Origin: JBBDXS01 sp964418365
Lineage (GTDB): Bacteria; Chloroflexota; Dehalococcoidia; DSTF01; RBG-16-68-14
Direction: 5' to 3'
Assembly (NCBI GenBank): GCA_964418365.1
Contig: CAYQLM010000036.1
Span: 1 to 27,108 of the forward strand
DNA: 27,108 nucleotides
Below, one piece after another: positions 8,943-18,001 of this stretch. The notes beneath the pieces are model-generated. The model was not told the origin of the DNA, did no database searches, and worked only from the letters and a program-made list of their open reading frames with translations. The position numbers and the translations under genes are program-made. How positions within the stretch are numbered: the stretch's first letter is position 1; every line of letters begins with the position of its first letter.

Positions 8943-11900
8943 GTGATGCCGATCGATGCGACGGACGGCCCAGCAAGTACCAAGGCAGCGGCGCCCGTAG
9001 AACCGAAGACGTTCGCCTCCGGACGATTCGTCGTGCAGCGCCTGCTCGGTGAGGGCGGCCAGAAGACCGTCTACCTAGCTCGCGACACCCAACTCGACCG
9101 CGACGTCGCCATCGCCGCCATCAAAACCCACGGTCTGGACGAAGCGGGCATCGCCCGTGTGCGGCGTGAGGCGCAGACCCTGGCCGGGCTCGGCGCGCAG
9201 CCTCATATCGTTACGATGTACGACATCGGCCAGGAGCAAGGGCCCGACGGGCGGCCGGCCCCGTATTTCGTTTGCGAGTACATCGCGGGCGGCGACCTGG
9301 AGCGCGAGCTGCGGAGGGCAGGCGGGCCGCTGCCGCTGGAGCGAGTGTTGGCAATCGGGCAGGACCTATGCCGGGCGCTTGATGTCGCGCACAGCCGCGG
9401 CATCCTGCACCGCGACCTCAAACCGGGCAACGTCTGGCTAACAGAAGACGGCCACGCCAAGCTGGGCGACTTCGGCCTGGCGATGGCGCTGGGCCAGTCC
9501 CGCCTTACGGAGGCGGGCAGCATCATGGGGACAGCATCGTATATGCCGCCGGAGCAGGCGCTGGGAACGGAGGTGGACGTTCGAGGCGACCTCTACGCGC
9601 TCGGCTGCCTGCTCTACGAGCTCGTGACGGGCCGTCCGCCGTTCCTCGGCGACGACACGATCGCGGTCGTCTCCCAGCACATCAACACGGCGCCGGTGGC
9701 GCCTTCGTGGCACCGGGCGGACCTGCCGCGGGCGCTGGACGCGCTGATCGAGCGGCTGCTGGAGAAGTCGCCGGAGGAGCGTCCCCAGAGCGCCGCCCAG
9801 GTGCTTGAACTGCTCGCCGCGATCGCGGCGGCGCCGGCGGGCGTGGGAGTTCCCACTGCCGGTGACGCCAATTCGCTGGAGCGACTGGCCGGCGGCATCT
9901 TCGTCGGCCGGGAGGGAGAGACGCAGCAGGTCCGCTCCGCGCTCGACCGGGCGCTCTCCGGGCAGGGCAACCTTGTGCTGCTCGCCGGCGAGCCGGGCAT
10001 CGGCAAGACCCGCCTGGCAGAGGAGCTGACCACGTACGCCCGTCTCCGAGGCGGGCAGGTGCTCTGGGGCCGCTGCTACGAAGGCGAAGGGGCGCCCGCC
10101 TACTGGCCCTGGGTGCAGGCGATCCGCGCGTATGTGCATGAACGGGAGGCAGAAGCGCTGCGGTCTGAGCTGGGCACCGGCGCGGCCGACATCGCGCAGG
10201 TCGTGTCGGAGGTGCGGGAGCGGCTGCCCGACCTGCCCGCGCCGGCATCGATGGAGCCGGAGCAGGCGCGCTTCCGCCTGTTCGACAGCATCACAACCTT
10301 CCTCAAGAACGCAGCGGCCGCGCAGCCGCTGGTCTTCATCCTCGATGACCTGCACTGGGCGGACAAGCCATCGCTCTTGCTGCTGCAGTTCGTCGCGCGT
10401 GGGCTGGGCGGGACGCGCCTGCTGCTGGTGGGGACGTATCGGGACGTGGAGGTGCGGCGGCAGCACCCGCTGTCGTCCACGCTGGCCGAGCTCGCGCGCG
10501 AGCAGCTCAGCCAGCGCGTGCTGCTGCGCGGGCTGAGCGAGGGCGAGGTCGCGCGCTTCATCGAGATGAGCTCTGGCGTCGCGCCGCCGGAGGGGCTGGT
10601 CGCGACCGTCCACAAGGACACCGAGGGCAACCCCTTCTTCGTCAAGGAGGTCGTCAACCTGCTCGCGCGGGAAGGGCGCCTCCAGCGGGAGCACCCGACG
10701 ACATCGTGGACGGTCGCCATTCCGCAGAGCGTGCGCGAAGTGGTAGGACGGCGCCTCGACGGCCTCTCCGAGGAGTGCAACCGCGTGCTCACCATCGCCG
10801 CGGTGATCGGACGCGAGTTCGACCTGCGAACGCTCGAACAGATCACCGGCCTGCCCGGCGACACCGTGCTGGACCTCTTGGAGGAGACCGTCGCGGCCCG
10901 CATCATCGATGAACTGCCGGACGTGATCGGGCGGTACAGCTTCTCGCACGGGCTGATCCGCGAGACGCTGTACGAGGAGCTCACTAGCGCCCGGCGTGCG
11001 CGGCTGCACCGCCAGATCGGCGACGTGTTGGAGCAGGCGTACGCCTCGCGCATCGAGCCGCGCCTCGGGGAGCTGGCGCACCACTTCTTCGAAGCGGCGC
11101 GCGGGGGCGGCGATGTCGAGAAGGCGATCGATTACGCAACGCGCGCTGCGCAACGCGCGATGACGCTCCTCGGCTTTGAGGAGGCGGCCCGCCTGTACGA
11201 GATGGCGGTCCAGGCGCGGGAGCTACGGCCGCCTGATGAAGCCTCGAGCTGCGAACTCTTGCTGGCGCTCGGCTGGGCCTGCCGACGAGCGGGGCAACAG
11301 AAGCGGAGCAGGGAGGCCTTTCTTCAAGCCGCGGGCATTGCTCGAGACTGTGGCCTTGCGAAGGAGCTGGCACTTGCCGCGAGAGGCTGTGCAGGCAGAA
11401 CCTGGGTAATGGCGATGGCGCTAGGGGAACAGGACGGTGTATTGATCGCCTTACTGGAAGAGGCGCTCACGGTTCTCGCCATTCGCGACGATCCACTGCG
11501 GGCCCAGCTTCTCGCCGATCTGGCGATGGCCATCAGCCAAACAGGGCCACCCGATCGCGTCGAGACGCTCAGCAGAGAGGCGGTCGATATGGCCCGGCGT
11601 ACCGGTGACGCGGAAGCGCTGGCCTACGTGCTGGAATGTCGCCTGTGGCCCCTTGCCGACGTCGATCGTCACGTCGAGCGACCCGCGCTGATCGACGAAT
11701 TGGTGGAGCTCCAAGAGAAGAACCGCTATCCGCTCGCGGGACAGATGTGGCGCTGGCTCGACATGCTCGAAGCTGGAGAGATAGAAGCGTTCGACCGCGC
11801 ACTGGCGGCTGGGTCTCAGTACTTCGACCCGGCCTATGTGGCACTGCTGAAAGGCATGCGAGCGTTGCTGGAAGGCCGGTTCGAGGCTGCCGAGCAGCTC

Positions 11901-12593
11901 GGGCAGGAGGTGCTGGTCCTGGGGCGGCGTTCGCAGTACGGGGACTTCAACCCGGGGTACTGGGCCCAATTACTCATGCTGCGCCGCGAGCAGGGCCGCT
12001 TGGCCGAGGTCGAAAACATCATCCAAGCGCTGGGCGAGCGTGCTCCCGGCGTCTCCGCTCTCCTGCTCGCCGAGCTGGGCGACAAGGCCCGGGCGCGCGC
12101 CGTCTTCGAGCTAGTGGTTGACGCCGGTGACAGCTACGCGCGTGATGATTTCTGGCTGACGAACCTCGTCCTCCTCGCCAACGCCTGCGTCGTTCTCGCG
12201 GACGAGGAGCGATCTGCCCGTCTCTACGAGATGCTCCTACCCTACGCGCACCGCAATGTTGTCGTTTTTCCCGGCATCCTCTGCTTCGGTTGGGGGACGT
12301 TCTTCTTGGGCATGCTGGCAACCACGCTCGGCCGCTGGGCGGAGGCCCAGGCGCACTTCGAGGAAGCGCTGGAGATGAACGGCCGGATGGGCGCGCGGCT
12401 CTGGCTGGCGCGCACACAGTGTGAGTACGCGGCCATGCTCCTGGCCCGCGACGGTGCCGGCGATCGCGAGCGCGCGCTCGGACTCCTAGCCGAGGCGCTC
12501 GCGACGGCGCAGGAGCTAGGGATGAAGAAGCTCGTCGAGGACTGCCGACCGCTGAAGGCGCAGGCCCAGGAGATCGAGCCCGCCTCGCCCTAA
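8943..12593 (+). CDS. Ser/Thr kinase - AAA ATPase - TPR signalling giant
   Basis: A 1,216 aa cytoplasmic protein. The N-terminal Ser/Thr kinase (about 25-290) has Gly-rich loop LGEGGQKTVYLA, the catalytic HRDLKPGN (Asp158), DFG (Asp176) and PPEQA. Next comes a STAND/MalT-like P-loop ATPase (about 318-560): Walker A GEPGIGKTR (Lys355), Walker B FILDDLHWAD (Asp468-Asp469) and LLLVGTYRDVEV, then the EGNPFFVKEVVNLL segment typical of this ATPase family. The rest (about 700-1200) is helical with TPR-like repeats. GTG 8943 and ATG 8946 are adjacent; a G-rich ribosome site precedes both. Its kinase closely resembles that of the upstream fusion protein, so the two probably arose by domain duplication. 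Such proteins integrate signals by protein binding, nucleotide hydrolysis and phosphorylation; the targets are unknown. Confidence 0.92.
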   Translation: MMPIDATDGPASTKAAAPVEPKTFASGRFVVQRLLGEGGQKTVYLARDTQLDRDVAIAAIKTHGLDEAGIARVRREAQTLAGLGAQPHIVTMYDIGQEQGPDGRPAPYFVCEYIAGGDLERELRRAGGPLPLERVLAIGQDLCRALDVAHSRGILHRDLKPGNVWLTEDGHAKLGDFGLAMALGQSRLTEAGSIMGTASYMPPEQALGTEVDVRGDLYALGCLLYELVTGRPPFLGDDTIAVVSQHINTAPVAPSWHRADLPRALDALIERLLEKSPEERPQSAAQVLELLAAIAAAPAGVGVPTAGDANSLERLAGGIFVGREGETQQVRSALDRALSGQGNLVLLAGEPGIGKTRLAEELTTYARLRGGQVLWGRCYEGEGAPAYWPWVQAIRAYVHEREAEALRSELGTGAADIAQVVSEVRERLPDLPAPASMEPEQARFRLFDSITTFLKNAAAAQPLVFILDDLHWADKPSLLLLQFVARGLGGTRLLLVGTYRDVEVRRQHPLSSTLAELAREQLSQRVLLRGLSEGEVARFIEMSSGVAPPEGLVATVHKDTEGNPFFVKEVVNLLAREGRLQREHPTTSWTVAIPQSVREVVGRRLDGLSEECNRVLTIAAVIGREFDLRTLEQITGLPGDTVLDLLEETVAARIIDELPDVIGRYSFSHGLIRETLYEELTSARRARLHRQIGDVLEQAYASRIEPRLGELAHHFFEAARGGGDVEKAIDYATRAAQRAMTLLGFEEAARLYEMAVQARELRPPDEASSCELLLALGWACRRAGQQKRSREAFLQAAGIARDCGLAKELALAARGCAGRTWVMAMALGEQDGVLIALLEEALTVLAIRDDPLRAQLLADLAMAISQTGPPDRVETLSREAVDMARRTGDAEALAYVLECRLWPLADVDRHVERPALIDELVELQEKNRYPLAGQMWRWLDMLEAGEIEAFDRALAAGSQYFDPAYVALLKGMRALLEGRFEAAEQLGQEVLVLGRRSQYGDFNPGYWAQLLMLRREQGRLAEVENIIQALGERAPGVSALLLAELGDKARARAVFELVVDAGDSYARDDFWLTNLVLLANACVVLADEERSARLYEMLLPYAHRNVVVFPGILCFGWGTFFLGMLATTLGRWAEAQAHFEEALEMNGRMGARLWLARTQCEYAAMLLARDGAGDRERALGLLAEALATAQELGMKKLVEDCRPLKAQAQEIEPASP

Positions 12594-12633
12594 CGTAACG
12601 TCTTGCCTTGAGTTCTCATGAGTTCCGTAGCAG

Positions 12634-15228
12634 TTAGCAGTTCTGGTGGTACTGCTTGACGGCGATCAAGATGTCAATAATACTCTGCGTGCCTTCTGGC
12701 GGTCCAAGGTTCCAGGGGTTGCCGCCTGTCAGCGGTGTGCGATCGGTGTCAATCGTGTAGCTCGGGTTGCCCCGATTCCTGCCATATTGGTCTGCAACCT
12801 TGAGGATATCCGCAATGGTCTGTGTATGCGGGGTGTTGACCTTCTCAGGATTGAAGTAGTCCCACCGGTTCAGCGGGTCGCGGAGGCCGCCTCCCGCGTC
12901 ACCTCCCGGCGTGTCACTCAGCTCTCGCTTGTCAGGGCAGCCGTCACCGTCGCTGTCGCGATCTGTTGCGGGCAATGCCTGGCGCACGGCCGCAAGCGAG
13001 TGGGTAGCGAAACCTGATGGCGGAACTCCTCCGAGACAGCCAGCGGTCGATAGGTTTGTGATGATCTCGGCATAGCCCAATCCCGTGTTGGCATCGAGCG
13101 TGGCGCGTACGAAGACGTTACCGAGCGCCCCGTGACCATCTCGGTCCTCGATGCAGCCGGCAAGATTGAGTTCGTTGGTGGAGTTGTCCAGGGTACCGTT
13201 CCAGACGGCTTGCTTGTCGTCGATGTCGGCGAACTGATACTGCGAAATGTTGCAGGAGATGCTCGGGGGTTGAGGAACGCAGCCGACACCGACAGTCCGA
13301 CACGTGGCAGGAGGGGCCTGCGCTTCCTGTGCGCAGCCCGGCGGCGCCGCACCGGAGAAGCCATCGCCACAGTCCTGCGCCGGAGCCGGTGGGCAGGTGC
13401 GCACATGACCATTCCCACAGCCCGCGCCCGGATTGACGTCGCAGTTTGCCGACTGCGGGTTCACCGTGACGCCAGGAGAATCAAAGTAGCAGAGCAGGCG
13501 GGCGGTGACGTTCTTCCCTACATGCTGGAGGTCGACATTGCAGTTCCAATAGTCACCTGGCTGACCAACATCCGCCCGTGTCTTCTCGAACATGAGGTCA
13601 TAGCTTCCACTCAAGTTCGGCGCCAGGCCGGTCGGGTCGTATGGGTTCCAAGGGTCATCGCCACATCTCGTCGTTGGTGGGAGGGTCTTGAGTTGCCAGA
13701 GCTCCTGCATATCGGTGCAGCCGTCGCCATCCTTGTCCCTGTTCTGATTGACAACCTTAGTCACCGTCGCCGGGATGCTGCTCGTCGGCGCCCCAGCCGG
13801 AATGACGCCCAATGACGCGTTGTTGCATGCGAGGATCGTTCGAGCGGCATACAGGTCGGCGGTTCCATTCAACACCGGGCCGTTCTGCAGCTGTTGCTTG
13901 GCATTCGGGATAGTCAGCACCATGAGCACGTTTGGGCCCGTAGTCCCGCCAATGTCTGCGAAGCAGCCAACCTGCCGCACAACGTCCGAACTGGCATCGT
14001 AGCCGCCGTAGAACTTCGCCGGGGGTTGGTACGTGTACGGCGGGGGAGGCGGCGGATCTCCGCCGGGTGCATGTTGGCACGTCCCCGCGCCGGGGACGAC
14101 GGGCGTCGCCCCGCCACCCTGGGCGTGAACAGCCTGGCAGGGCGGTTCGGCGCCGACAAACCCCGTGTCAAAGAACGAGTAGCATTGCGCCGCGCTCTTG
14201 AGCCGCAACGTCGTCGAGTCCTCGCTCATCCGGGCGATGCAGCTGTACAGGTTCGGCCCTGCATTGATATCGAAAAGCCCGCTGAGATTCCCGAGGCCAT
14301 CGGGCTTGACCTGAGTCGGCTTCGAGATGCCGAGCGTGCAGTGACTCGCATCAGTCGCGGTCATCATCGAAATGTTCGCCGTGTTGACGGTCGCCAGGTT
14401 GCTGTCGGTAATGCTTGACTTGCTCGTTGCGAAGTCCGAAAGTATAGCTCCGGTCTCGCAAGCGTCGATGATGACGCTCATGGTGACGTTGGGCTGGAAG
14501 CCGCTCAGCCAGGTGCTGATGTTCTGCGCGGTTACGTCGTCTCCGTTGTAGTCTACGAAGCGGTTCCCTCCGGCATGACCGCCCAGGAAGAGGACGAACG
14601 ATCCTCCTCCGGGAACAAGCGTCCGCAATTGCACGAGCTCGGCTTCAATATTCGCCTTGGTCGCGATGCCTGTTCCGTCGCCGCTGGCGCCGGCCGGGCA
14701 TTGGCGGCTCCAGGCGCCGTCGTCGAGAACGATCACGCGGTCTTGGTTCGCATCGTTCCAAGTCGCCCATTGCTTTACGGCCTGTTCAAGGATGCAGCCA
14801 TCACTAGACCCGCCTACGTTCGTGTGGTTTCCGTTGGTGCCGGCAAACAGGCCGAAGAATTCCCTGGTGGCATCCTGAATCTCCGTTGAGGCACCGACTT
14901 GGGCGGACGCACCGTTGGCAGCAGGAGAGTTGTTCGAGTATTTCGGATTCGGTGGCGCAGCGACGACGCAGGCCTGAAGCTCCGCTACGGACGTGACGCC
15001 GTCGGCATTGCCGTTGGCCACATCTGCCTTCGTCTTCGTTGGCGTGCCGGGGTCAGGTTTCAAGCAGTCAGCGACGGTGTTGGTGTAGATTCCCCCCACC
15101 TGTGCAGCCAACGCCGTTGTCGGTGACCGATCAAGACGAGGAATCGCCTCAAACAGAAGAATGCCAACGGCAGCGAGCGCGACGATCGTCGCCTCGAGAA
15201 GCAACGCGATTCGGAAGCGTCCGTGCAT
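12634..15228 (-). CDS. Secreted clan CD (caspase/legumain-like) peptidase with calcium repeats and dockerin-like C-terminus
   Basis: 864 aa. An N-terminal hydrophobic segment (ALLLEATIVALAAVGILLF, about 9-27) serves as signal or anchor. The region about 150-340 fits a clan CD cysteine peptidase: His218 in FVLFLGGHAGG and Cys257 in SVIIDACETG, each after a hydrophobic strand and 39 residues apart, as in caspases, legumains and gingipains. Later come acidic repeats of the thrombospondin type 3 style (NQNRDKDGDGCTDMQEL and DRDSDGDGCPDKREL), many Cys, and two dockerin-like helices (TIADILKVADQYG and SIIDILIAVKQYH) at the end. It probably acts at the cell surface. It converges with the kinase-AAA-TPR gene (40 bases between stops). 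Start ATG 15228 is followed directly by the signal segment. Enzyme class is moderately sure; substrate unknown. Confidence 0.8.
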   Translation of the reverse strand: MHGRFRIALLLEATIVALAAVGILLFEAIPRLDRSPTTALAAQVGGIYTNTVADCLKPDPGTPTKTKADVANGNADGVTSVAELQACVVAAPPNPKYSNNSPAANGASAQVGASTEIQDATREFFGLFAGTNGNHTNVGGSSDGCILEQAVKQWATWNDANQDRVIVLDDGAWSRQCPAGASGDGTGIATKANIEAELVQLRTLVPGGGSFVLFLGGHAGGNRFVDYNGDDVTAQNISTWLSGFQPNVTMSVIIDACETGAILSDFATSKSSITDSNLATVNTANISMMTATDASHCTLGISKPTQVKPDGLGNLSGLFDINAGPNLYSCIARMSEDSTTLRLKSAAQCYSFFDTGFVGAEPPCQAVHAQGGGATPVVPGAGTCQHAPGGDPPPPPPYTYQPPAKFYGGYDASSDVVRQVGCFADIGGTTGPNVLMVLTIPNAKQQLQNGPVLNGTADLYAARTILACNNASLGVIPAGAPTSSIPATVTKVVNQNRDKDGDGCTDMQELWQLKTLPPTTRCGDDPWNPYDPTGLAPNLSGSYDLMFEKTRADVGQPGDYWNCNVDLQHVGKNVTARLLCYFDSPGVTVNPQSANCDVNPGAGCGNGHVRTCPPAPAQDCGDGFSGAAPPGCAQEAQAPPATCRTVGVGCVPQPPSISCNISQYQFADIDDKQAVWNGTLDNSTNELNLAGCIEDRDGHGALGNVFVRATLDANTGLGYAEIITNLSTAGCLGGVPPSGFATHSLAAVRQALPATDRDSDGDGCPDKRELSDTPGGDAGGGLRDPLNRWDYFNPEKVNTPHTQTIADILKVADQYGRNRGNPSYTIDTDRTPLTGGNPWNLGPPEGTQSIIDILIAVKQYHQNC

Positions 15229-15269
15229 ATTGATCCAAGCTCGGCTCTTCGGCCATTGCCGCGCAGTCT

Positions 15270-15288
15270 AGTGTACACCCGCCGTCAA
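15270..15288 (-). promoter_or_regulatory. Promoter-like motif TTGACG-N7-TACACT upstream of the peptidase gene
   Basis: On the - strand the sequence reads TTGACG, seven bases (GCGGGTG), TACACT, ending 41 bases before ATG 15228. The same two boxes with the same seven-base spacer occur upstream of the desaturase (19215-19233) and SET (23760-23778) genes. TACACT resembles a -10 box with a TG in front of it; no good -35 box lies 17 bases upstream. Confidence 0.45.
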
Positions 15289-15310
15289 GCCCCCACTGAG
15301 GCGGGGGGCT
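15288..15310 (-). terminator. GC hairpin, possible terminator of the decayed oxidoreductase
   Basis: AGCCCCC (15288-15294) pairs perfectly with GGGGGCT (15304-15310) across a 9-base loop. On the - strand it follows the stop of the oxidoreductase remnant (15394) and ends one base into the promoter-like motif of the peptidase gene. Only two T follow it, so it is a weak candidate. Confidence 0.35.
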
Positions 15311-15393
15311 GCCGTCAGCCGCCCCTATCGCGGAGTCCAGCACGGAACCAACGCACACTATGGGAAGATGGTGTGGGGTGGCGGAGACTATGC

Positions 15394-15543
15394 TCAGCGG
15401 AAGGCGGGGATGACTTCTTGTGAGAATCGGGCGAGGCTGTTCGGATGAAGACGAGGAAGTTGGAAGACAATGATCTCGGTCGCGCCGGCAGCCACCTGAC
15501 GTTCGACTCCAGCGAGCCCGGCGACCGGTGCCAGTAAGACGGT
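15394..15543 (-). pseudogene. C-terminal remnant of a luciferase-like (LLM) flavin oxidoreductase
   Basis: The - strand frame ending at TGA 15396-15394 reads VERQVAAGATEIIVFQLPRL then SLARFSQEVIPAFR. This matches the usual end of LLM-class flavin-dependent oxidoreductases: a helix before 'AAG', a strand with a hydrophobic run, and a closing helix with 'EVIPAF'. Upstream, the frame stops resembling a protein of this kind, and no Met-led ORF of family length (about 300-350 aa) is present. It is therefore a tail fragment, assigned by recalled family pattern only. Confidence 0.45.
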
Positions 15544-15863
15544 CGTTGCCGGTATGAGTAAGATCCCAGCTACCGATGCTCCACCCGAGCAGGCACAAGG
15601 CCTGCGAGCCAGCGGGCAGTATAACTTTGAAGAGGAGGCCGCCAACCAGGAGTGCAACGCTCGGACACCGTGGCGGGCGGTGGTGCAGCCGCAGTTCATC
15701 CTCCTCAGTTAGGTGGGCGGTGGCCGCCGGCTTCCCATCTGCCGATAAAGAGCATGGAGCCTGGGGAATCCTAAGGAGGGTTGCGGCCAATCAATGGCGG
15801 TGTCGTGCCAACGGGCTACAGCAAGACCGGCCCGGCGGCTGAGCATCGCAGTACCGATGCGAT
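15544..15863 (+). other. Region without a supported gene
   Basis: No reading frame here shows recognisable motifs or a convincing ribosome site on either strand. Longer frames on the - strand have Arg/Ser/Cys-rich composition typical of chance ORFs in GC-rich DNA. It probably holds further decayed remains of the oxidoreductase and the leader of the secretion ATPase gene. Confidence 0.4.
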
Positions 15864-17564
15864 ATGTCCCCGACGAAGCTACCATGGCCTGCTCCCGCGG
15901 AGCAACACCGACACGATGGTGCCGGTTCGTGCCCCCTGCTGGCCCGGATGCCGGAAGCGCTGCGGGAGGCCGTCGAAGGAGCGCAACACCTCTTCCGTTA
16001 CCTTCACGCCATTCCGCTGGAGGAGCTGGGCCTTCCTGAGTACCATGCGGAGCTCTCCTACGAGCTTGCTCGCCTCCCTTCGGTGAACGTTCTCTATCCC
16101 GTCGGCGACCTCGTCTACGCCCATGTCTGCTCGGATCCCAACGACTCCTATGGGCATTACGTTAGCGTTGAACCCGGCTTCGGCATGGACCTCGAAGCCG
16201 TCCTCAGCTCGACAGAGAATACGCTTGTTTCATCCATCGAAGACCTCGCGCAAGCGGAATCGCTGGAGGACCTGTCCAAGGCGCTCAACAGCGGTGTTGA
16301 AGAGATCCTCCGCGCGCACAATGGCCGATCGCACCGTCGAGGCAGCAAAACGAAAGAGGCGGCTGCGGCGATCCCGAATGAGGAGCTGGAGGCCGCGAAG
16401 TACCTGGTGGTGAGAGATAAGGTGCGGCTCGGCGTCCTCGAGCCCCTGCTCAACGACCCGCATCTCGAAACAATCGCGTGCAGCGGAGTGGGACGCCTCT
16501 TTATCGAGCACCGAATGTTTGGCCCGCTGCAGACGGGGCTCACATTCGATTCCAACGAAGAGCTGGATGAGTTTGTGTTGAAAGTTGCCGAGAGGGCGCG
16601 GCGGCCCGTCACGGGACGTCAGCCAATCGCCGACGCCATTTTGTCGGAGGGAGCACGGATCAACATCGTCTTTGGCAGCGACGTATCGAAACGCGGGACC
16701 AACTTCACGATCAGCAAGTCGCCGGTGACGCCGATGAGCGTTCTGTCCCTGGTTTCGCTCGGCACGCTGAACTACGCGATGGTCGCCTATCTGTCGCTGC
16801 TCGTGCAAGAAGGGATGAACATCTTCATCTGTGGAGAGGGCGGCTCGGGCAAGACCTCGCTGCTCAATGCGATCAGCGTGTTCGTGCCGCCGAGCGCCAA
16901 GATCGTCTCGATCGAAGATACGCCGGAGTTGCGCGTGGCCCACACGAACTGGCTGCGCGAGGTCGTTCGCGAGGGACCTTCGGGGAAGGCGGGTTCGGAC
17001 GTCTCGGTCTTTTCTCTCCTCAAGGCGGCGTTGCGCCAGCGGCCAACCGTGATCGTGATGGGGGAGATTCGCGGCGAGGAGGGCAACATCGCATTCCAAG
17101 CGATGCAGACGGGACACGAGGTGATGGCGACGATGCATGCGTCGTCCGTCGAGAAGCTCATCCAGCGTCTGACAGGAATCCCCATCTCTGTGCCTAAGGC
17201 GTACGTCGACAACCTCAACGTCGCCCTAATCATCGGCACGGTGAGGCTGCCGGACGGCAGGTTCGGGCGGCGCATCCTGAGCATCAACGAGATTGTCGAC
17301 TACGACCGCCATACGGACTCGTTCTCCTTTATCGAAGTGTTCCGCTGGGAGGGGAGCAAAGACGCATTCGAATTCGTGCCGCAGAGCTATCTCATGGAGC
17401 ACAGGATCGCGTTCCGCAGAGGTCTCACCGTTGAGAACAGGAAGGCGATCTATGACGAGCTCACCAGAAGGACAGCGCTATTCGAGAGGCTCCATGCCCA
17501 ATTCTCCGGCTTTTTTGAGCTTGCCGGCGTCATGAGCAACGCTTATAGGGAAGGTCTCCTCTAG
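15864..17564 (+). CDS. Archaeal-type GspE/FlaI/CpaF-like secretion or pilus assembly ATPase
   Basis: 566 aa P-loop ATPase of the type II/IV secretion superfamily. Visible motifs: Walker A GEGGSGKTS (Lys330), Asp box KIVSIEDTPEL, Walker B VIVMGEIRGEE (Glu401) and His box GHEVMATMHAS (His418, His425). The C-terminal half (IAFQAMQTGHEV, LIQRLTGIPISVPKAYV) is closer to archaeal GspE2/FlaI and TadA/CpaF types than to PilB/GspE; no tetra-Cys zinc motif was seen. The N-terminal 170 residues form a variable domain (HLFRYLHAIPLEELGLPEYH). ATG 15864 starts a non-conserved leader; ATG 15948 (MPEALREAVEG) may be the real start. Such ATPases work as hexamers with a TadC/FlaJ-type membrane platform, but no such gene follows, which is unusual. 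Confidence 0.88.
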   Translation: MSPTKLPWPAPAEQHRHDGAGSCPLLARMPEALREAVEGAQHLFRYLHAIPLEELGLPEYHAELSYELARLPSVNVLYPVGDLVYAHVCSDPNDSYGHYVSVEPGFGMDLEAVLSSTENTLVSSIEDLAQAESLEDLSKALNSGVEEILRAHNGRSHRRGSKTKEAAAAIPNEELEAAKYLVVRDKVRLGVLEPLLNDPHLETIACSGVGRLFIEHRMFGPLQTGLTFDSNEELDEFVLKVAERARRPVTGRQPIADAILSEGARINIVFGSDVSKRGTNFTISKSPVTPMSVLSLVSLGTLNYAMVAYLSLLVQEGMNIFICGEGGSGKTSLLNAISVFVPPSAKIVSIEDTPELRVAHTNWLREVVREGPSGKAGSDVSVFSLLKAALRQRPTVIVMGEIRGEEGNIAFQAMQTGHEVMATMHASSVEKLIQRLTGIPISVPKAYVDNLNVALIIGTVRLPDGRFGRRILSINEIVDYDRHTDSFSFIEVFRWEGSKDAFEFVPQSYLMEHRIAFRRGLTVENRKAIYDELTRRTALFERLHAQFSGFFELAGVMSNAYREGLL

Positions 17565-17937
17565 ACTCGCCGAACCAGCCGCGGAATCGGACCTGCGCTC
17601 TGCTTTTCGAGGATAATCCTGCCTCGTAGGTCGGTGTAGGTGCCGGTGCGCTGGACGGTTTCACTAGGGTCGACGTTGAACGTGATGGTACGCGTCGTCA
17701 GGTCGACAGTGAGCGCTGCTGATGGTTCACGTCGAGCTCCCCTGAACGCCAGCAGTCGAGTGCCGGCCGCTGAACGACGAACACCGGGCCCGCAGGCCGC
17801 TTGCGCCACTGACCGCCGTGAATGGCCATCACTAAACTTGGCGTCACGAGTTGTGCACTCGGGCTGAAGATCTGCCCTGAGACTGAGATTAGGTGGTCCC
17901 GGCGCAGATGTCGGGCGATGGACCGGTGCGCCAGCAA
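17561..17937 (-). pseudogene. Possible frameshifted small secreted-protein gene
   Basis: Two overlapping - strand frames look like parts of one beta-rich protein. The upstream frame holds DHLISVSGQIFSPSAQLVTP and SLVMAIHGGQWRK (about 17780-17900). The downstream frame holds ALTVDLTTRTITFNVDPSET and DLRGRIILEKQSAG (about 17575-17725) and ends at a stop overlapping the ATPase stop (CTAG, 17561-17564). Neither alone has a plausible start with a ribosome site. I do not recognise the family; this could also be two chance ORFs. Confidence 0.3.
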
Positions 17938-18001
17938 GGCACGTAAGCGCCGGGCGACACCCGTCGGCGGCGTACGGCGCGCCCGTAAGCTGTGTGATGA
18001 C

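Noticed and set aside
12594..12633. Bidirectional terminator between the convergent kinase-AAA-TPR and peptidase genes
   Set aside because: The 40-base gap has partial repeats of GAGTTC but no convincing stem-loop with a T run.
15149..15790. 213-codon - strand frame across the peptidase start and upstream region
   Set aside because: Arg/Ser/Cys-rich chance composition, overlaps the peptidase start, no motif or ribosome site; part of the region is better explained in another frame as an oxidoreductase tail.
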